The notes below the pieces were generated by a model. It saw only the letters and a list, made by a program, of their open reading frames with translations, was not told the DNA's origin and ran no database searches. The position numbers were made by a program, and so were the translations under genes. 64,000 nt of DNA. It comes from Apostichopus japonicus. Its lineage: Eukaryota > Echinodermata > Holothuroidea > Aspidochirotida > Stichopodidae. Each line of letters begins with the position of its first letter. Position 1 is the stretch's first letter. The stretch is from assembly GCF_037975245.1 (NCBI RefSeq), contig NC_092573.1:18052265-18116264 (forward strand), given 5' to 3'. Shown piece by piece: positions 48,107-61,800 of this stretch.

Positions 48107-49876
48107 AAGATTTTTTTACCATTTCCAACAGCATAGATTAAGGTGATGTATATTAAATGTAATGTCAAAGGTTTTTTTTTTTTCAACTATTAGGGTCCCC
48201 ATAATGTGTGTGAGAATTTAATGAACAGTCTAATATTAATTTTTGACCATCTTATTTTCACCGTTTCAAAGTTTTGATGTCATTCCAAATTGATGAACTG
48301 CTTAATCTCAAATGCATCAGTGTAGAAAATGATCTTGTCCAACTTTTACAGGCTCCACCCATATGTGGAACCATAATGTTGGGCAAAAGGGAGGGGGGGG
48401 GTTGCTGGAGGGGGAAACTGGGAAAGCAGCTATATGTAGGTTAGAGCTATCATTAGGATCAAATATTTGAAAGCATAGGATTTTATGTGTATTCATCCTT
48501 GTTGAATGGGATGGAGGGTCGGGGAGGGGTTCGGGTGTCCAATTGACTTGGCTGCCCTATTGGTCGTCTATTTGCTTTTCTACCTGCTACGTAAAGTTTG
48601 ATATGTCCTGAAAATTACAGTTTGTACACTATCACTCTATCTAGATCATTGCATGTGGCAAGTGGTGTGGGTAACTATGGAATCAGGTACCGTATACAGG
48701 GTCAGACCTCCATAACGCCCTAATAATGTGATATTATGTATAAATAATGTTTTGATGTCATTTCACTAGTTGAGTGGGAATGAGGGGTGGGGATGATTGG
48801 AAAGCCCTAATCAGAATATATATGCTGTTGCATGTGCTGTATTCATACAATTTGATATATTATAGAGAAAATAGTGATGCATGTACACTGTTATGGCTTT
48901 CTCCTATTGTTTGAGAAAGATTTTTTTTACCATTTCCAACAGCATAGATTAAGGTGATGTATATTAAATGTAATGTCAAAGGTTTTTTTTTTCAACTATT
49001 AGGATCCCAATGTGTGTGAGAATTAATGAACAGTCTAATATTAATTTTTGACCATCTTATTTTCACCGTTTCAAAGTTTTGATGTCATTCCAAATTGATG
49101 AACTGCTTAATCTCAAATGCATCAGTGTAGAAAATGATCTTGTCCAACTTTTACAGGCTCCACCCATATGTGGAACCATAATGTTGGGCAAAAGGGGGGG
49201 GGGGGGGGTTGCTGGAGGGGGAAACTGGGAAAGCAGCTATATGTAGGTTAGAGCTATCATTAGGATCAAATATTTGAAAGCATAGGATTTTATGTGTATT
49301 CATCCTTGTTGAATGGGATGGAGGGTAGGGGAGGGGTTCGGGTGTCCAATTGACTTGGCTGCCCTATTGGTCGCCTATTTGCTTTTCTACCTGCTACGTA
49401 AAGATTGATATGTCCTGAAAATTACAGTTTGTACACTATCACTCTATCTAGATCATTGCATGTGGCAAGTGGTGTGGGTTACTATGGAATCAGGTACCGT
49501 ATACAGGGTCAGACCCTCATAACGCCCTAATAATGTGATATTATGTATAAATAATGTTTTGATGTCATTTCACTAGTTGAGTGGGAATGAGGGGTGGGGA
49601 TGAATGGAAAGCCCTAATCAGAATATATATGCTGTTGCATGTGCTGTATTCATACAATTTGATATATCATAGAGAAAATAGGGATGCATGTACACTGTTA
49701 TGGCTTTCTCCTATTGTTTGAGAAAGATTTTTTTTACCATTTCCAACAGCATAGATTAAGGTGATGTATATTAGATGTAATGTCAAAGGTTTTTTTTTTT
49801 CAACTATTAGGGTCCCCATAATGTGTGTGAGAATTTAATGAACAGTCTAATATTAATTTTTGACCATCTTATTTTC

Positions 49877-52800
49877 ACCGCTTCAAAGTTTTGATGTCAT
49901 TCCAAATTGATGAACTGCTTAATCTCAAATGCATCAGTGTAGAAAATGATCTTGTCCAACTTTTACAGGCTCCACCCATATGTGGAACCATAATGTTGGG
50001 CAAAAGGGAGGGGGGGGGATTGCTGGAGGGGGAAACTGGGAAAGCAGGTATATGTAGGTTAGAGCTATCATTAGGATCAAATATTTGAAAGCATAGGATT
50101 TTATGTGTATTCATCCTTGTTGAATGGGATGGAGGGTCGGGGAGGGGTGGGGGGTGTCCAATTGACTTGGCTGCCCTATTGGTCGTCTATTTGCTTTTCT
50201 ACCTGCTACGTTAAGTTTGATATGTCCTGAAAATTACAGTTTGTACACTATCACTCTATCTAGATCATTGTATGTGGCAAGTGGTGTGGGTTACTATGGA
50301 ATCAGGTACCGTATACAGGGTCAGACCTCCATAACGCCCTAATAATGTGATATTATGTATAAATAATGTTTTGATGTCATTTCACTAGTTGAGTGGGAAT
50401 GAGGGGTGGGGATGATTGGAAAGCCCTAATCAGAATATATATGCTGTTGCATGTGCTGTATTCATACAATTTGATATATCATAGAGAAAATAGGGATGTA
50501 CACTGTTATGGCTTTCTCCTATTGTTTGAGAAAGATTTTTTTTACCATTTCCAACAGCATAGATTAAGGTGATGTATATTAAATGTAATGTCAAAGGTTT
50601 TTTTTTTCAACTATTAGGGTCCCCATAATGTGTGTGAGAATTTAATGAACAGTCTAATATTAATTTTTGACCATCTTATTTTCACCGTTTCAAAGTTTTG
50701 ATGTCATTCCACTAGTTGAGTGGGAATGAGGGGTGGGGATGATTGGAAAGCCCTAATCAGAATATATATGCTGTTGCATGTGCTGTATTCATACAATTTG
50801 ATATATCATAGAGAAAATAGGGATGTACACTGTTATGGCTTTCTCCTATTGTTTGAGAAAGATTTTTTTTACCATTTCCAACAGCATAGATTAAGGTGAT
50901 GTATATTAGATGTAATGTCAAAGGGTTTTTTTTTCAACTATTAGGGTCCCAATGTGTGTGAGAATTACTGAACAGTCTAATATTAATTTTTGACCATCTT
51001 ATTTTCACCGTTTCAAAGTTTTGATGTCATTCCAAATTGATGAACTGCTTAATCTCAAATGCATCAGTGTAGAAAATGATCTTGTCCAACTTTTACAGGC
51101 TCCACCCATATGTGGAACCATAATGTTGGGCAAAAGGGAGGGGGGGGGGGTTGCTGGAGGGGGAAACTGGGAAAGCAGCTATATGTAGGTTAGAGCTATC
51201 ATTAGGATCAAATATTTGAAAGCATAGGATTTTATGTGTATTCATCCTTGTTGAATGGGATGGAGGGTAGGGGAGGGGTGGGGGGTGTCCAATTGACTTG
51301 GCTGCCCTATTGGTCGTCTATTTGCTTTTCTACCTGCTACGTAAAGTTTGATATGTCCTGAAAATTACAGTTTGTACACTATCACTCTATCTAGATCATT
51401 GCATGTGGCAAGAGGTGTAGGTTACTATGGAATCAGGTACCGTATACAGGGTCAGACCTCCATAACGCCCTAATAATGTGATATTATGTACAAATAATGT
51501 TTTGATGTCATTCCACTAGTTGAGTGGGAATGAGGGGTGGGGATGATTGGAAAGCCCTAATCAGAATATATATGCTGTTGCATGTGCTGTATTCATACAA
51601 TTTGATATATTATAGAGAAAATAGGGATGCATATACACTGTTATGGCTTTCTCCTATTGTTTGAGAAAGATTTTTTTTACCATTTCCAACAGCATAGATT
51701 AAGGTGATGTATATTAAATGTAATGTCAAAGGGTTTTTTTTTCAACTATTAGGGTCCCAATGTGTGTGAGAATTAATGAACAGTCTAATATTAATTTTTG
51801 ACCATCTTATTTTCACCGTTTCAAAGTTTTGATGTCATTCCAAATTGATGAACTGCTTAATCTCAAATGCATCAGTGTAGAAAATGATCTTGTCCAACTT
51901 TTACAGGCTCCACCCATATGTGGAACCATAATGTTGGGCAAAAGGGAGGGGGGGGGGGTTTGCTGGTGGGGGAAACTGGGAAAGCAGCTATATGTAGGTT
52001 AGAGCTATCATTAGGATCAAATATTTGAAAGCATAGGATTTTATGTTTATTCATCCTTGTTGAATGGGATGGAGGGTAGGGGAGGGGTGGGGGGTGTCCA
52101 ATTGACTTGGCTGCCCTATTGGTCGTCTATTTGCTTTTCTACCTGCTACGTAAAGTTTGATATGTCCTGAAAATTACAGTTTGTACACTATCACTCTATC
52201 TAGATCATTGCATGTGGCAAGTGGTGTGGGTTACTATGGAATCAGGTACCGTATACAGGGTCAGACCTCCATAACGCCCTAATAATGTGATATTATGTAT
52301 AAATAATGTTTTGATGTCATTTCACTAGTTGAGTGGGAATGAGGGGTGGGGATGACTGGAAAGCCCTAATCAGAATATATATGCTGTTGCATGTGCTGTA
52401 TTCATACAATTTGATATATTATAGAGAAAATAGGGATGCATGTACACTGTTATGGCTTTCTCCTATTGTTTGAGAAAGATTTTTTTTACCATTTCCAACA
52501 GCATAGATTAAGGTGATGTATATTAAATGTAATGTCAAAGGTTTTTTTTTTCAACTATTAGGGTCCCAATGTGTGTGAGAATTACTGAACAGTCTAATAT
52601 TAATTTTTGACCATCTTATTTTCACCGTTTCAAAGTTTTGATGTCATTCCAAATTGATGAACTGCTTAATCTAAAATGCATCAGTGTAGAAAATGATCTT
52701 GTCCAACTTTTACAGGCTCCACCCATATGTGGAACCATAATGTTGGGCAAAAGGGAGAGGGGGGGGGGGTTGCTGGAGGGGGAAACTGGGAAAGCAGCTA

Positions 52801-55800
52801 TATGTAGGTTAGAGCTATCATTAGGATCAAATATTTGAAAGCATAGGATTTTATGTGTATTCATCCTTGTTGAATGGGATGGAGGGTAGGGGAGGGGTGG
52901 GGGGTGTCCAATTGACTTGGCTGCCCTATTGGTCGTCTATTTGCTTTTCTACCTGCTACGTAAAGTTTGATATGTCCTGAAAATTACAGTTTGTACACTA
53001 TCACTCTATCTAGATCATTGCATGGGGCAAGTGGTGTGGGTTACTATGGAATCAGGTACCGTATACAGGGTCAGACCCTCATAACGCCCTAATAATGTGA
53101 TATTATGTATAAATAATGTTTTGATGTCATTCCACTAGTTGAGTGGGAATGAGGGGTGGGGATGATTGGAAAGCCCTAATCAGAATATATATGCTGTTGC
53201 ATGTGCTGTATTCATACAATTTGATATATTATAGAGAAAATAGGGATGCATGTACACTGTTATGGCTTTCTCCTATTGTTTGAGAAAGATTTTTTTTACC
53301 ATTTCCAACAGCATAGATTAAGGTGATGTATATTAAATGTAATGTCAAAGGGTTTTTTTTTTCAACTATTAGGGTCCCAATGTGTGTAAGAATTAATGAA
53401 CAGTCTAATATTAATTTTTGACCATCTTATTTTCACCGTTTCAAAGTTTTGATGTCATTCCAAATTGATGAACTGCTTAATCTCAAATGCATCAGTGTAG
53501 AAAATGATCTTGTCCAACTTTTACAGGCTCCACCCATATGTGGAACCATAATGTTGGGCAAAAGGGAGGGGGTGGGGGGTTGCTGGAGGGGGAAACTGGG
53601 AAAGCAGCTATATGTAGGTTAGAGCTATCATTAGGATCAAATATTTGAAAGCATAGGATTTTATGTGTATTCATCCTTGTTGAATGGGATGGAGGGTCGG
53701 GGAGGGGTGGGGGGTGTCCAATTGACTTGGCTGCCCTATTGGTCGTCTATTTGCTTTTCTACCTGCTACGTAAAGTTTGATATGTCCTGAAAATTACAGT
53801 TTGTACACTATCACTCTATCTAGATCATTGCATGTGGCAAGTGGTGTGGGTATTACTATGGAATCAGGTACCGTATACAGGGTCAGACCTCCATAACGCC
53901 CTAATAATGTGATATTATGTATAAATAATGTTTTGATGTCATTCCACTAGTTGAGTGGGAATGAGGGGTGGGGATGATTGGAAAGCCCTAATCAGAATAT
54001 ATATGCTGTTGCATGTGCTGTATTCATACAATTTGATATATTATAGAGAAAATAGGGATGTACACTGTTATGGCTTTCTCCTATTGTTTGAGAAAGATTT
54101 TTTTTACCATTTCCAACAGCATAGATTAAGGTGATGTATATTAAATGTAATGTCAAAGGTTTTTTTTTTCAACTATTAGGGTCCCAATGTGTGTAAGAAT
54201 TAATGAACAGTCTAATATTAATTTTTGACCATCTTATTTTCACCGTTTCAAAGTTTTGATGTCATTCCAAATTGATGAACTGCTTAATCTCAAATGCATC
54301 AGTGTAGAAAATGATCTTGTCCAACTTTTACAGGCTCCACCCATATGTGGAACCATAATGTTGGGCAAAAGGGAGGGGGGGGGGGTTGCTGGAGGGGGAA
54401 ACTGGGAAAGCAGCTATATGTAGGTTAGAGCTATCATTAGGATCAAATATTTGAAAGCATAGGATTTTATGTGTATTCATCCTTGTTGAATGGGATGGAG
54501 GGTCGGGGAGGGGTGGGGGGTGTCCAATTGACTTGGCTGCCCTATTGGTCGTCTATTTGCTTTTCTACCTGCTACGTAAAGTTTGATATGTCCTGAAAAT
54601 TACAGTTTGTACACTATCACTCTATCTAGATCATTGCATGTGGCAATTAGTGGTGTGGGTTACTATGGAATCAGGTACCGTATACAGGGTCAGACCTCCA
54701 TAACGCCTTAATAATGTGATATTATGTATAAATAATGTTTTGATGTCATTTCACTAGTTGAGTGGGAATGAGGGGTGGGGATGATTGGAAAGCCCTAATC
54801 AGAATATATATGCTGTTGCATGTGCTGTATTCATACAATATGATATATTATAGAGAAAATAGGGATGCATGTACACTGTTATGGCTTTCTCCTATTGTTT
54901 GAGAAAGATTTTTTTTACCATTTCCAACAGCATAGATTAAGGTGATGTATATTAAATGTAATGTCAAAGGGTTTTTTTTTCAACTATTAGGGTCCCAATG
55001 TGTGTGAGAATTAATGAACAGTCTAATATTAATTTTTGACCATCTTATTTTCACCGTTTCAAAGTTTTGATGTCATACCAAATTGATGAACTGCTTAATC
55101 TCAAATGCATCAGTGTAGAAAATGATCTTGTCCAACTTTTACAGGCTCCACCCATATGTGGAACCATAATGTTGGGCAAAAGGGAGGGGGGGGGGTTGCT
55201 GGTGGGGGAAACTGGGAAAGCAGCTATATGTAGGTTAGAGCTATCATTAGGATCAAATATTTGAAAGCATAGGATTTTATGTTTATTCATCCTTGTTGAA
55301 TGGGATGGAGGGTAGGGGAGGGGTGGGGGGTGTCCAATTGACTTGGCTGCCCTATTGGTCGTCTATTTGCTTTTCTACCTGCTACGTAAAGTTTGATATG
55401 TCCTGAAAATTTACAGTTTGTACACTATCACTCTATCTAGATCATTGCATGTGGCAAGTGGTGTGGGTTACTATGGAATCAGGTACCGTATACAGGGTCA
55501 GACCCTCATAACGCCCTAATAATGTGATATTATGTATAAATAATGTTTTGATGTCATTCCACTAGTTGAGTGGGAATGAGGGGTGGGGATGATTGGAAAG
55601 CCCTAATCAGAATATATATGCTGTTGCATGTGCTGTATTCATACAATTTGATATATTATAGAGAAAATAGGGATGTACACTGTTATGGCTTTCTCCTATT
55701 GTTTGAGAAAGATTTTTTTTACCATTTCCAACAGCATAGATTAAGGTGATGTATATTAAATGTAATGTCAAAGGTTTTTTTTTTCAACTTTTAGGGTCCC

Positions 55801-58800
55801 AATGTGTGTGAGAATTAATGACCAGTCTAATATTAATTTTTGACCATCTTATTTTCACCGTTTCAAAGTTTTGATGTCATTCCAAATTGATGAACTGCTT
55901 AATCTCAAATGCATCAGTGTAGAAAATGATCTTGTCCAACTTTTACAGGCTCCACCCATATGTGGAACCATAATGTTGGGCAAAAGGGAGGGGGGGGGGG
56001 TTGCTGGAGGGGGAAACTGGGAAAGCAGCTATATGTAGGTTAGAGCTATCATTAGGATCAAATATTTGAAAGCATAGGATTTTATGTGTATTCATCCTTG
56101 TTGAATGGGATGGAGGGTCGGGAGGGGTGGGGGGTGTCCAATTGACTTGGCTGCCCTATTGGTCGTCTATTTGCTTTTCTACCTGCTACGTAAAGTTTGA
56201 TATGTCCTGAAAATTACAGTTTGTACACTATCACTCTATCTAGATCATTGCATGTGGCAAGTGGTGTGGGTTACTATGGAATCAGGTACCGTATACAGGG
56301 TCAGACCTCCATAACGCCCTAATAATGTGATATTATGTATAAATAATGTTTTGATGTCATTTCACTAGTTGAGTGGGAATGAGGGGTGGGGATGATTGGA
56401 AAGCCCTAATCAGAATATATATGCTGTTGCATGTGCTGTATTCATACAATTTGATATATCATAGAGAAAATAGGGATGTACACTGTTTGATGGCTTTCTC
56501 CTATTGTTTGAGAAAGATTTTTTTACCATTTCCAACAGCATAGATTAAGGTGATGTATATTAAATGTAAAGTAGAAGGTTTTTTTTTCCAACTATTAGGG
56601 TCCCCATAATGTGTGTGAGAATTTAATGAACATTCTAATGTTAATTTTTGACCATCTTATTTTCACCGTTTCAAAGTTTTGATGTCATTCCAAATTGATG
56701 AACTGCTTAATCTCAAATGCATCAGTGTAGAAAATGATCTTGTCCAACTTTTACAGGCTCCACCCATATGTGGAACCATAATGTTGGGCAAAAGGGGGGG
56801 GGGGGGGATTGCTGAAGGGGGAAACTGGGAAAGCAGCTATATGTAGGTTAGAGCTATCATTAGGATCAAATATTTGAAAGCATAGGATTTTATGTGTATT
56901 CATCCTTGTTGAATGGGATGGAGGGTCGGGGAGGGGTGGTGGGTGTCCAATTGACTTGGCTGCCCTATTGGTCGTCTATTTGCTTTTCTACCTGCTACGT
57001 AAAGTTTGATATGTCCTGAAAATTACAGTTTGTACACTATCACTCTATCTAGATCATTGCATGTGGCAAGTGGTGTGGGTTACTATGGAATCAGGTACCG
57101 TATACAGGGTCAGACCTCCATAACGCCCTAATAATGTGATATTATGTATAAATAATGTTTTGATGTCATTTCACTAGTTGAGTGGGAATGAGGGGTGTGG
57201 GATGATTGGAAAGCCCTAATCAGAATATATATGCTGTTGCATGTGCTGTATTCATACAATTTGATATATCATAGAGAAAATAGGGATGTACACTGTTATG
57301 GCTTTCTCCTATTGTTTGAGAAAGATTTTTTTTACCATTTCCAACAGCATAGATTAAGGTGATGTATATTAAATGTAATGTCAAAGGGTTTTTTTTTCAA
57401 CTATTAGGGTCCCAATGTGTGTGAGAATTAATGAACAGTCTAATATTAATTTTTGACCATCTTATTTTCACCGTTTCAAAGTTTTGATGTCATTCCAAAT
57501 TGATGAACTGCTTAATCTCAAATGCATCAGTGTAGAAAATGATCTTGTCCAACTTTTACAGGCTCCACCCATATGTGGAACCATAATGTTGGGCAAAAGG
57601 GAGGGGGGGGGGGGTTGCTGGTGGGGGAAACTGGGAAAGCAGCTATATGTAGGTTAGAGCTATCATTAGGATCAAATATTTGAAAGCATAGGATTTTATG
57701 TTTATTCATCCTTGTTGAATGGGATGGAGGGTAGGGGAGGGGTGGGGGGTGTCCAATTGACTTGGCTGCCCTATTGGTCGTCTATTTGCTTTTCTACCTG
57801 CTACGTAAAGTTTGATATGTCCTGAAAATTTACAGTTTGTACACTATCACTCTATCTAGATCATTGCATGTGGCAAGTGGTGTGGGTTACTATGGAATCA
57901 GGTACCGTATACAGGGTCAGACCTCCATAACGCCCTAATAATGTGATATTATGTATAAATAATGTTTTGATGTCATTTCACTAGTTGAGTGGGAATGAGG
58001 GGTGGGGATGATTGGAAAGCCCTAATCAGAATATATATGCTGTTGCATGTGCTGTATTCATACAATTTGATATATCATAGAGAAAATAGGGATGTACACT
58101 GTTATGGCTTTCTCCTATTGTTTGAGAAAGATTTTTTTTACCATTTCCAACAGCATAGATTAAGGTGATGTATATTAAATGTAATGTCAAAGGTTTTTTT
58201 TTTCAACTTTTAGGGTCCCAATGTGTGTGAGAATTAATGACCAGTCTAATATTAATTTTTGACCATCTTATTTTCACCGTTTCAAAGTTTTGATGTCATT
58301 CCAAATTGATGAACTGCTTAATCTCAAATGCATCAGTGTAGAAAATGATCTTGTCCAACTTTTACAGGCTCCACCCATATGTGGAACCATAATGTTGGGC
58401 AAAAGGGAGGGGGGGGGGTTGCTGGAGGGGGAAACTGGGAAAGCAGCTATATGTAGGTTAGAGCTATCATTAGGATCAAATATTTGAAAGCATAGGATTT
58501 TATGTGTATTCATCCTTGTTGAATGGGATGGAGGGTCGGGGAGGGGTGGGGGGTGTCCAATTGACTTGGCTGCCCTATTGGTCGTCTATTTGCTTTTCTA
58601 CCTGCTACGTAAAGTTTGATATGTCCTGAAAATTACAGTTTGTACACTATCACTCTATCTAGATCATTGCATGTGGCAAGTGGTGTGGGTTACTATGGAA
58701 TCAGGTACCGTATACAGGGTCAGACCTCCATAACGCCCTAATAATGTGATATTATGTATAAATAATGTTTTGATGTCATTTCACTAGTTGAGTGGGAATG

Positions 58801-61800
58801 AGGGGTGGGGATGATTGGAAAGCCCTAATCAGAATATATATGCTGTTGCATGTGCTGTATTCATACAATTTGATATATCATAGAGAAAATAGGGATGTAC
58901 ACTGTTATGGCTTTCTCCTATTGTTTGAGAAAGATCTTTTTACCATTTCCAACAGCATAGATTAAGGTGATGTATATTAAATGTAAAGTAGAAGGTTTTT
59001 TTTCCCAACTATTAGGGTCCCCATAATGTGTGTGAGAATTTAATGACAGTCTAATATTAATTTTTGACCATCTTATTTTCACCGTTTCAAAGTTTTGATG
59101 TCATTCCAAATTGATGAACTGCTTAATCTCAAATGCATCAGTGTAGAAAATGATCTTGTCCAACTTTTACAGGCTCCACCCATATGTGGAACCATATTGT
59201 TGGGCAAAAAGGAGGGGGGGATTGCTGAAGGGGGAAACTGGGAAAGCAGCTATATGTAGGTTAGAGCTATCATTAGGATCAAATATTTGAAAGCATAGGA
59301 TTTTATGTGTATTCATCCTTGTTGAATGGGATGGAGGGTAGGGGAGGGGTGGGGGTGTCCAATTGACTTGGCTGCCCTATTGGTCGCCTATTTGCTTTTC
59401 TACCTGCTACGTAAAGTTTGATATGTCCTGAAAATTACAGTTTGTACACTATCACTCTATCTAGATCATTGCATGGGGCAAGTTGTGTGGGTTACTTTGG
59501 AATCAGGTACCGTATACAGGGTCAGACCCTCATGACGCCCTAATAATGTGATATTATGTATAAATAATGTTTTGATGTCATTCCACTAGTTGAGTGGGAA
59601 TGAGGGGTGGGGATGATTGGAAAGCCCTAATCAGAATATATATGCTGTTGCATGTGCTGTATTCATACAATTTGATATATTATAGAGAAAATAGGGATGT
59701 ACACTGTTATGGCTTTCTCCTATTGTTTGAGAAAGATTTTTTTTACCATTTCCAACAGCATAGATTAAGGTGATGTATATTAGATGTAATGTCAAAGGTT
59801 TTTTTTTTCAACTATTAGGGTCCCCATAATGTGTGTGAGAATTACTGAACAGTCTAATATTAATTTTTGACCATCTTATTTTCACCGTTTCAAAGTTTTG
59901 ATGTCATTCCAAATTGATGAACTGCTTAATCTCAAATGCATCAGTGTAGAAAATGATCTTGTCCAACTTTTACAGGCTCCACCCATATGTGGAACCATAA
60001 TGTTGGGCAAAAGGGAGGGGGGGGGGGGTTGCTGGAGGGGGAAACTGGGAAAGCAGCTATATGTAGGTTAGAGCTATCATTAGGATCAAATATTTGAAAG
60101 CATAGGATTTTATGTGTATTCATCCTTGTTGAATGGGATGGAGGGTAGGGGAGGGGTGGTGGGTGTCCAATTGACTTGGCTGCCCTATTGGTCGTCTATT
60201 TGCTTTTCTACCTGCTACGTAAAGTTTGATATGTCCTGAAAATTACAGTTTGTACACTATCACTCTATCTAGATCATTGCATGGGGCAAGTGGTGTGGGT
60301 TACTATGGAATCAGGTACCGTATACAGGGTCAGACCCTCATAACGCCCTAATAATGTGATATTATGTATAAATAATGTTTTGATGTCATTCCACTAGTTG
60401 AGTGGGAATGAGGGGTGGGGATGATTGGAAAGCCCTAATCAGAATATATATGCTGTTGCATGTGCTGTATTCATACAATTTGATATATTATAGAGAAAAT
60501 AGGGATGTACACTGTTATGGCTTTCTCCTATTGTTTGAGAAAGATTTTTTTTACCATTTCCAACAGCATAGATTAAGGTGATGTATATTAGATGTAATGT
60601 CAAAGGTTTTTTTTTTTTCAACTATTAGGGTCCCAATGTGTGTGAGAATTACTGAACAGTCTAATATTAATTTTTGACCATCTTATTTTCACCGTTTCAA
60701 AGTTTTGATGTCATTCCAAATTGATGAACTGCTTAATCTCAAATGCATCAGTGTAGAAAATGATCTTGTCCAACTTTTACAGGCTCCACCCATATGTGGA
60801 ACCATAATGTTGGGCAAAAGGGAGGGGGGGGGGCGGTTGCTGGAGGGGGAAACTGGGAAAGCAGCTATATGTAGGTTAGAGCTATCATTAGGATCAAATA
60901 TTTGAAAGCATAGGATTTTATGTGTATTCATCCTTGTTGAATGGAATGGAGGGTAGGGGAGGGGTGGGGGGTGTCCAATTGACTTGGCTGCCCTATTGGT
61001 CGTCTATTTGCTTTTCTACCTGCTACGTAAAGTTTGATATGTCCTGAAAATTACAGTTTGTACACTATCACTCTATCTAGATCATTGCATGGGGCAAGTG
61101 GTGTGGGTTACTATGGAATCAGGTACCGTATACAGGGTCAGACCCTCATAACGCCCTAATAATGTGATATTATGTATAAATAATGTTTTGATGTCATTCC
61201 ACTAGTTGAGTGGGAATGAGGGGTGGGGATGATTGGAAAGCCCTAATCAGAATATATATGCTGTTGCATGTGCTGTATTCATACAATTTGATATATTATA
61301 GAGAAAATAGGGATGTACACTGTTATGGCTTTCTCCTATTGTTTGAGAAAGATTTTTTTTACCATTTCCAACAGCATAGATTAAGGTGATGTATATTAAA
61401 TGTAATGTCAAAGGTTTTTTTATTCAACTACAAGGGTTCCAATGTGTGTGAGAATTAATGAACAGTCTAATATTAATTTTTGACCATCTTATTTTCACCG
61501 TTTCAAAGTTTTGATGTCATTCCAAATTGATGAACTGCTTAATCTCAAATGCATCAGTGTAGAAAATGATCTTGTCCAACTTTTACAGGCTCCACCCATA
61601 TGTGGAACCATAATGTTGGGCAAAAGGGAGAGGGGGGGGGGGGTTGCTGGAGGGGGAAACTGGGAAAGCAGCTATATGTAGGTTAGAGCTATCATTAGGA
61701 TCAAATATTTGAAAGCATAGGATTTTATGTGTATTCATCCTTGTTGAATGGGATGGAGGGTAGGGGAGGGGTGGGGGGTGTCCAATTGACTTGGCATGCC

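Larger units (their letters stand above)
46373..49876 (+). repeat. Duplicated two-unit block carrying a diverged patch
   Basis: Anchors are at 46647, 47454, 48260 and 49065, the next at 49877. The unit pair starting at 46647 is repeated starting at 48260 (1613 bp), with shared private variants: gggtaactatgg (near 47060 and 48671), aatagtgatgcatg (near 47262 and 48873), aggatccc instead of agggtccc (near 47391 and 49002) and aaagattgatatg (near 47790 and 49402). This is a recent tandem duplication of a dimer. Confidence 0.88.
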
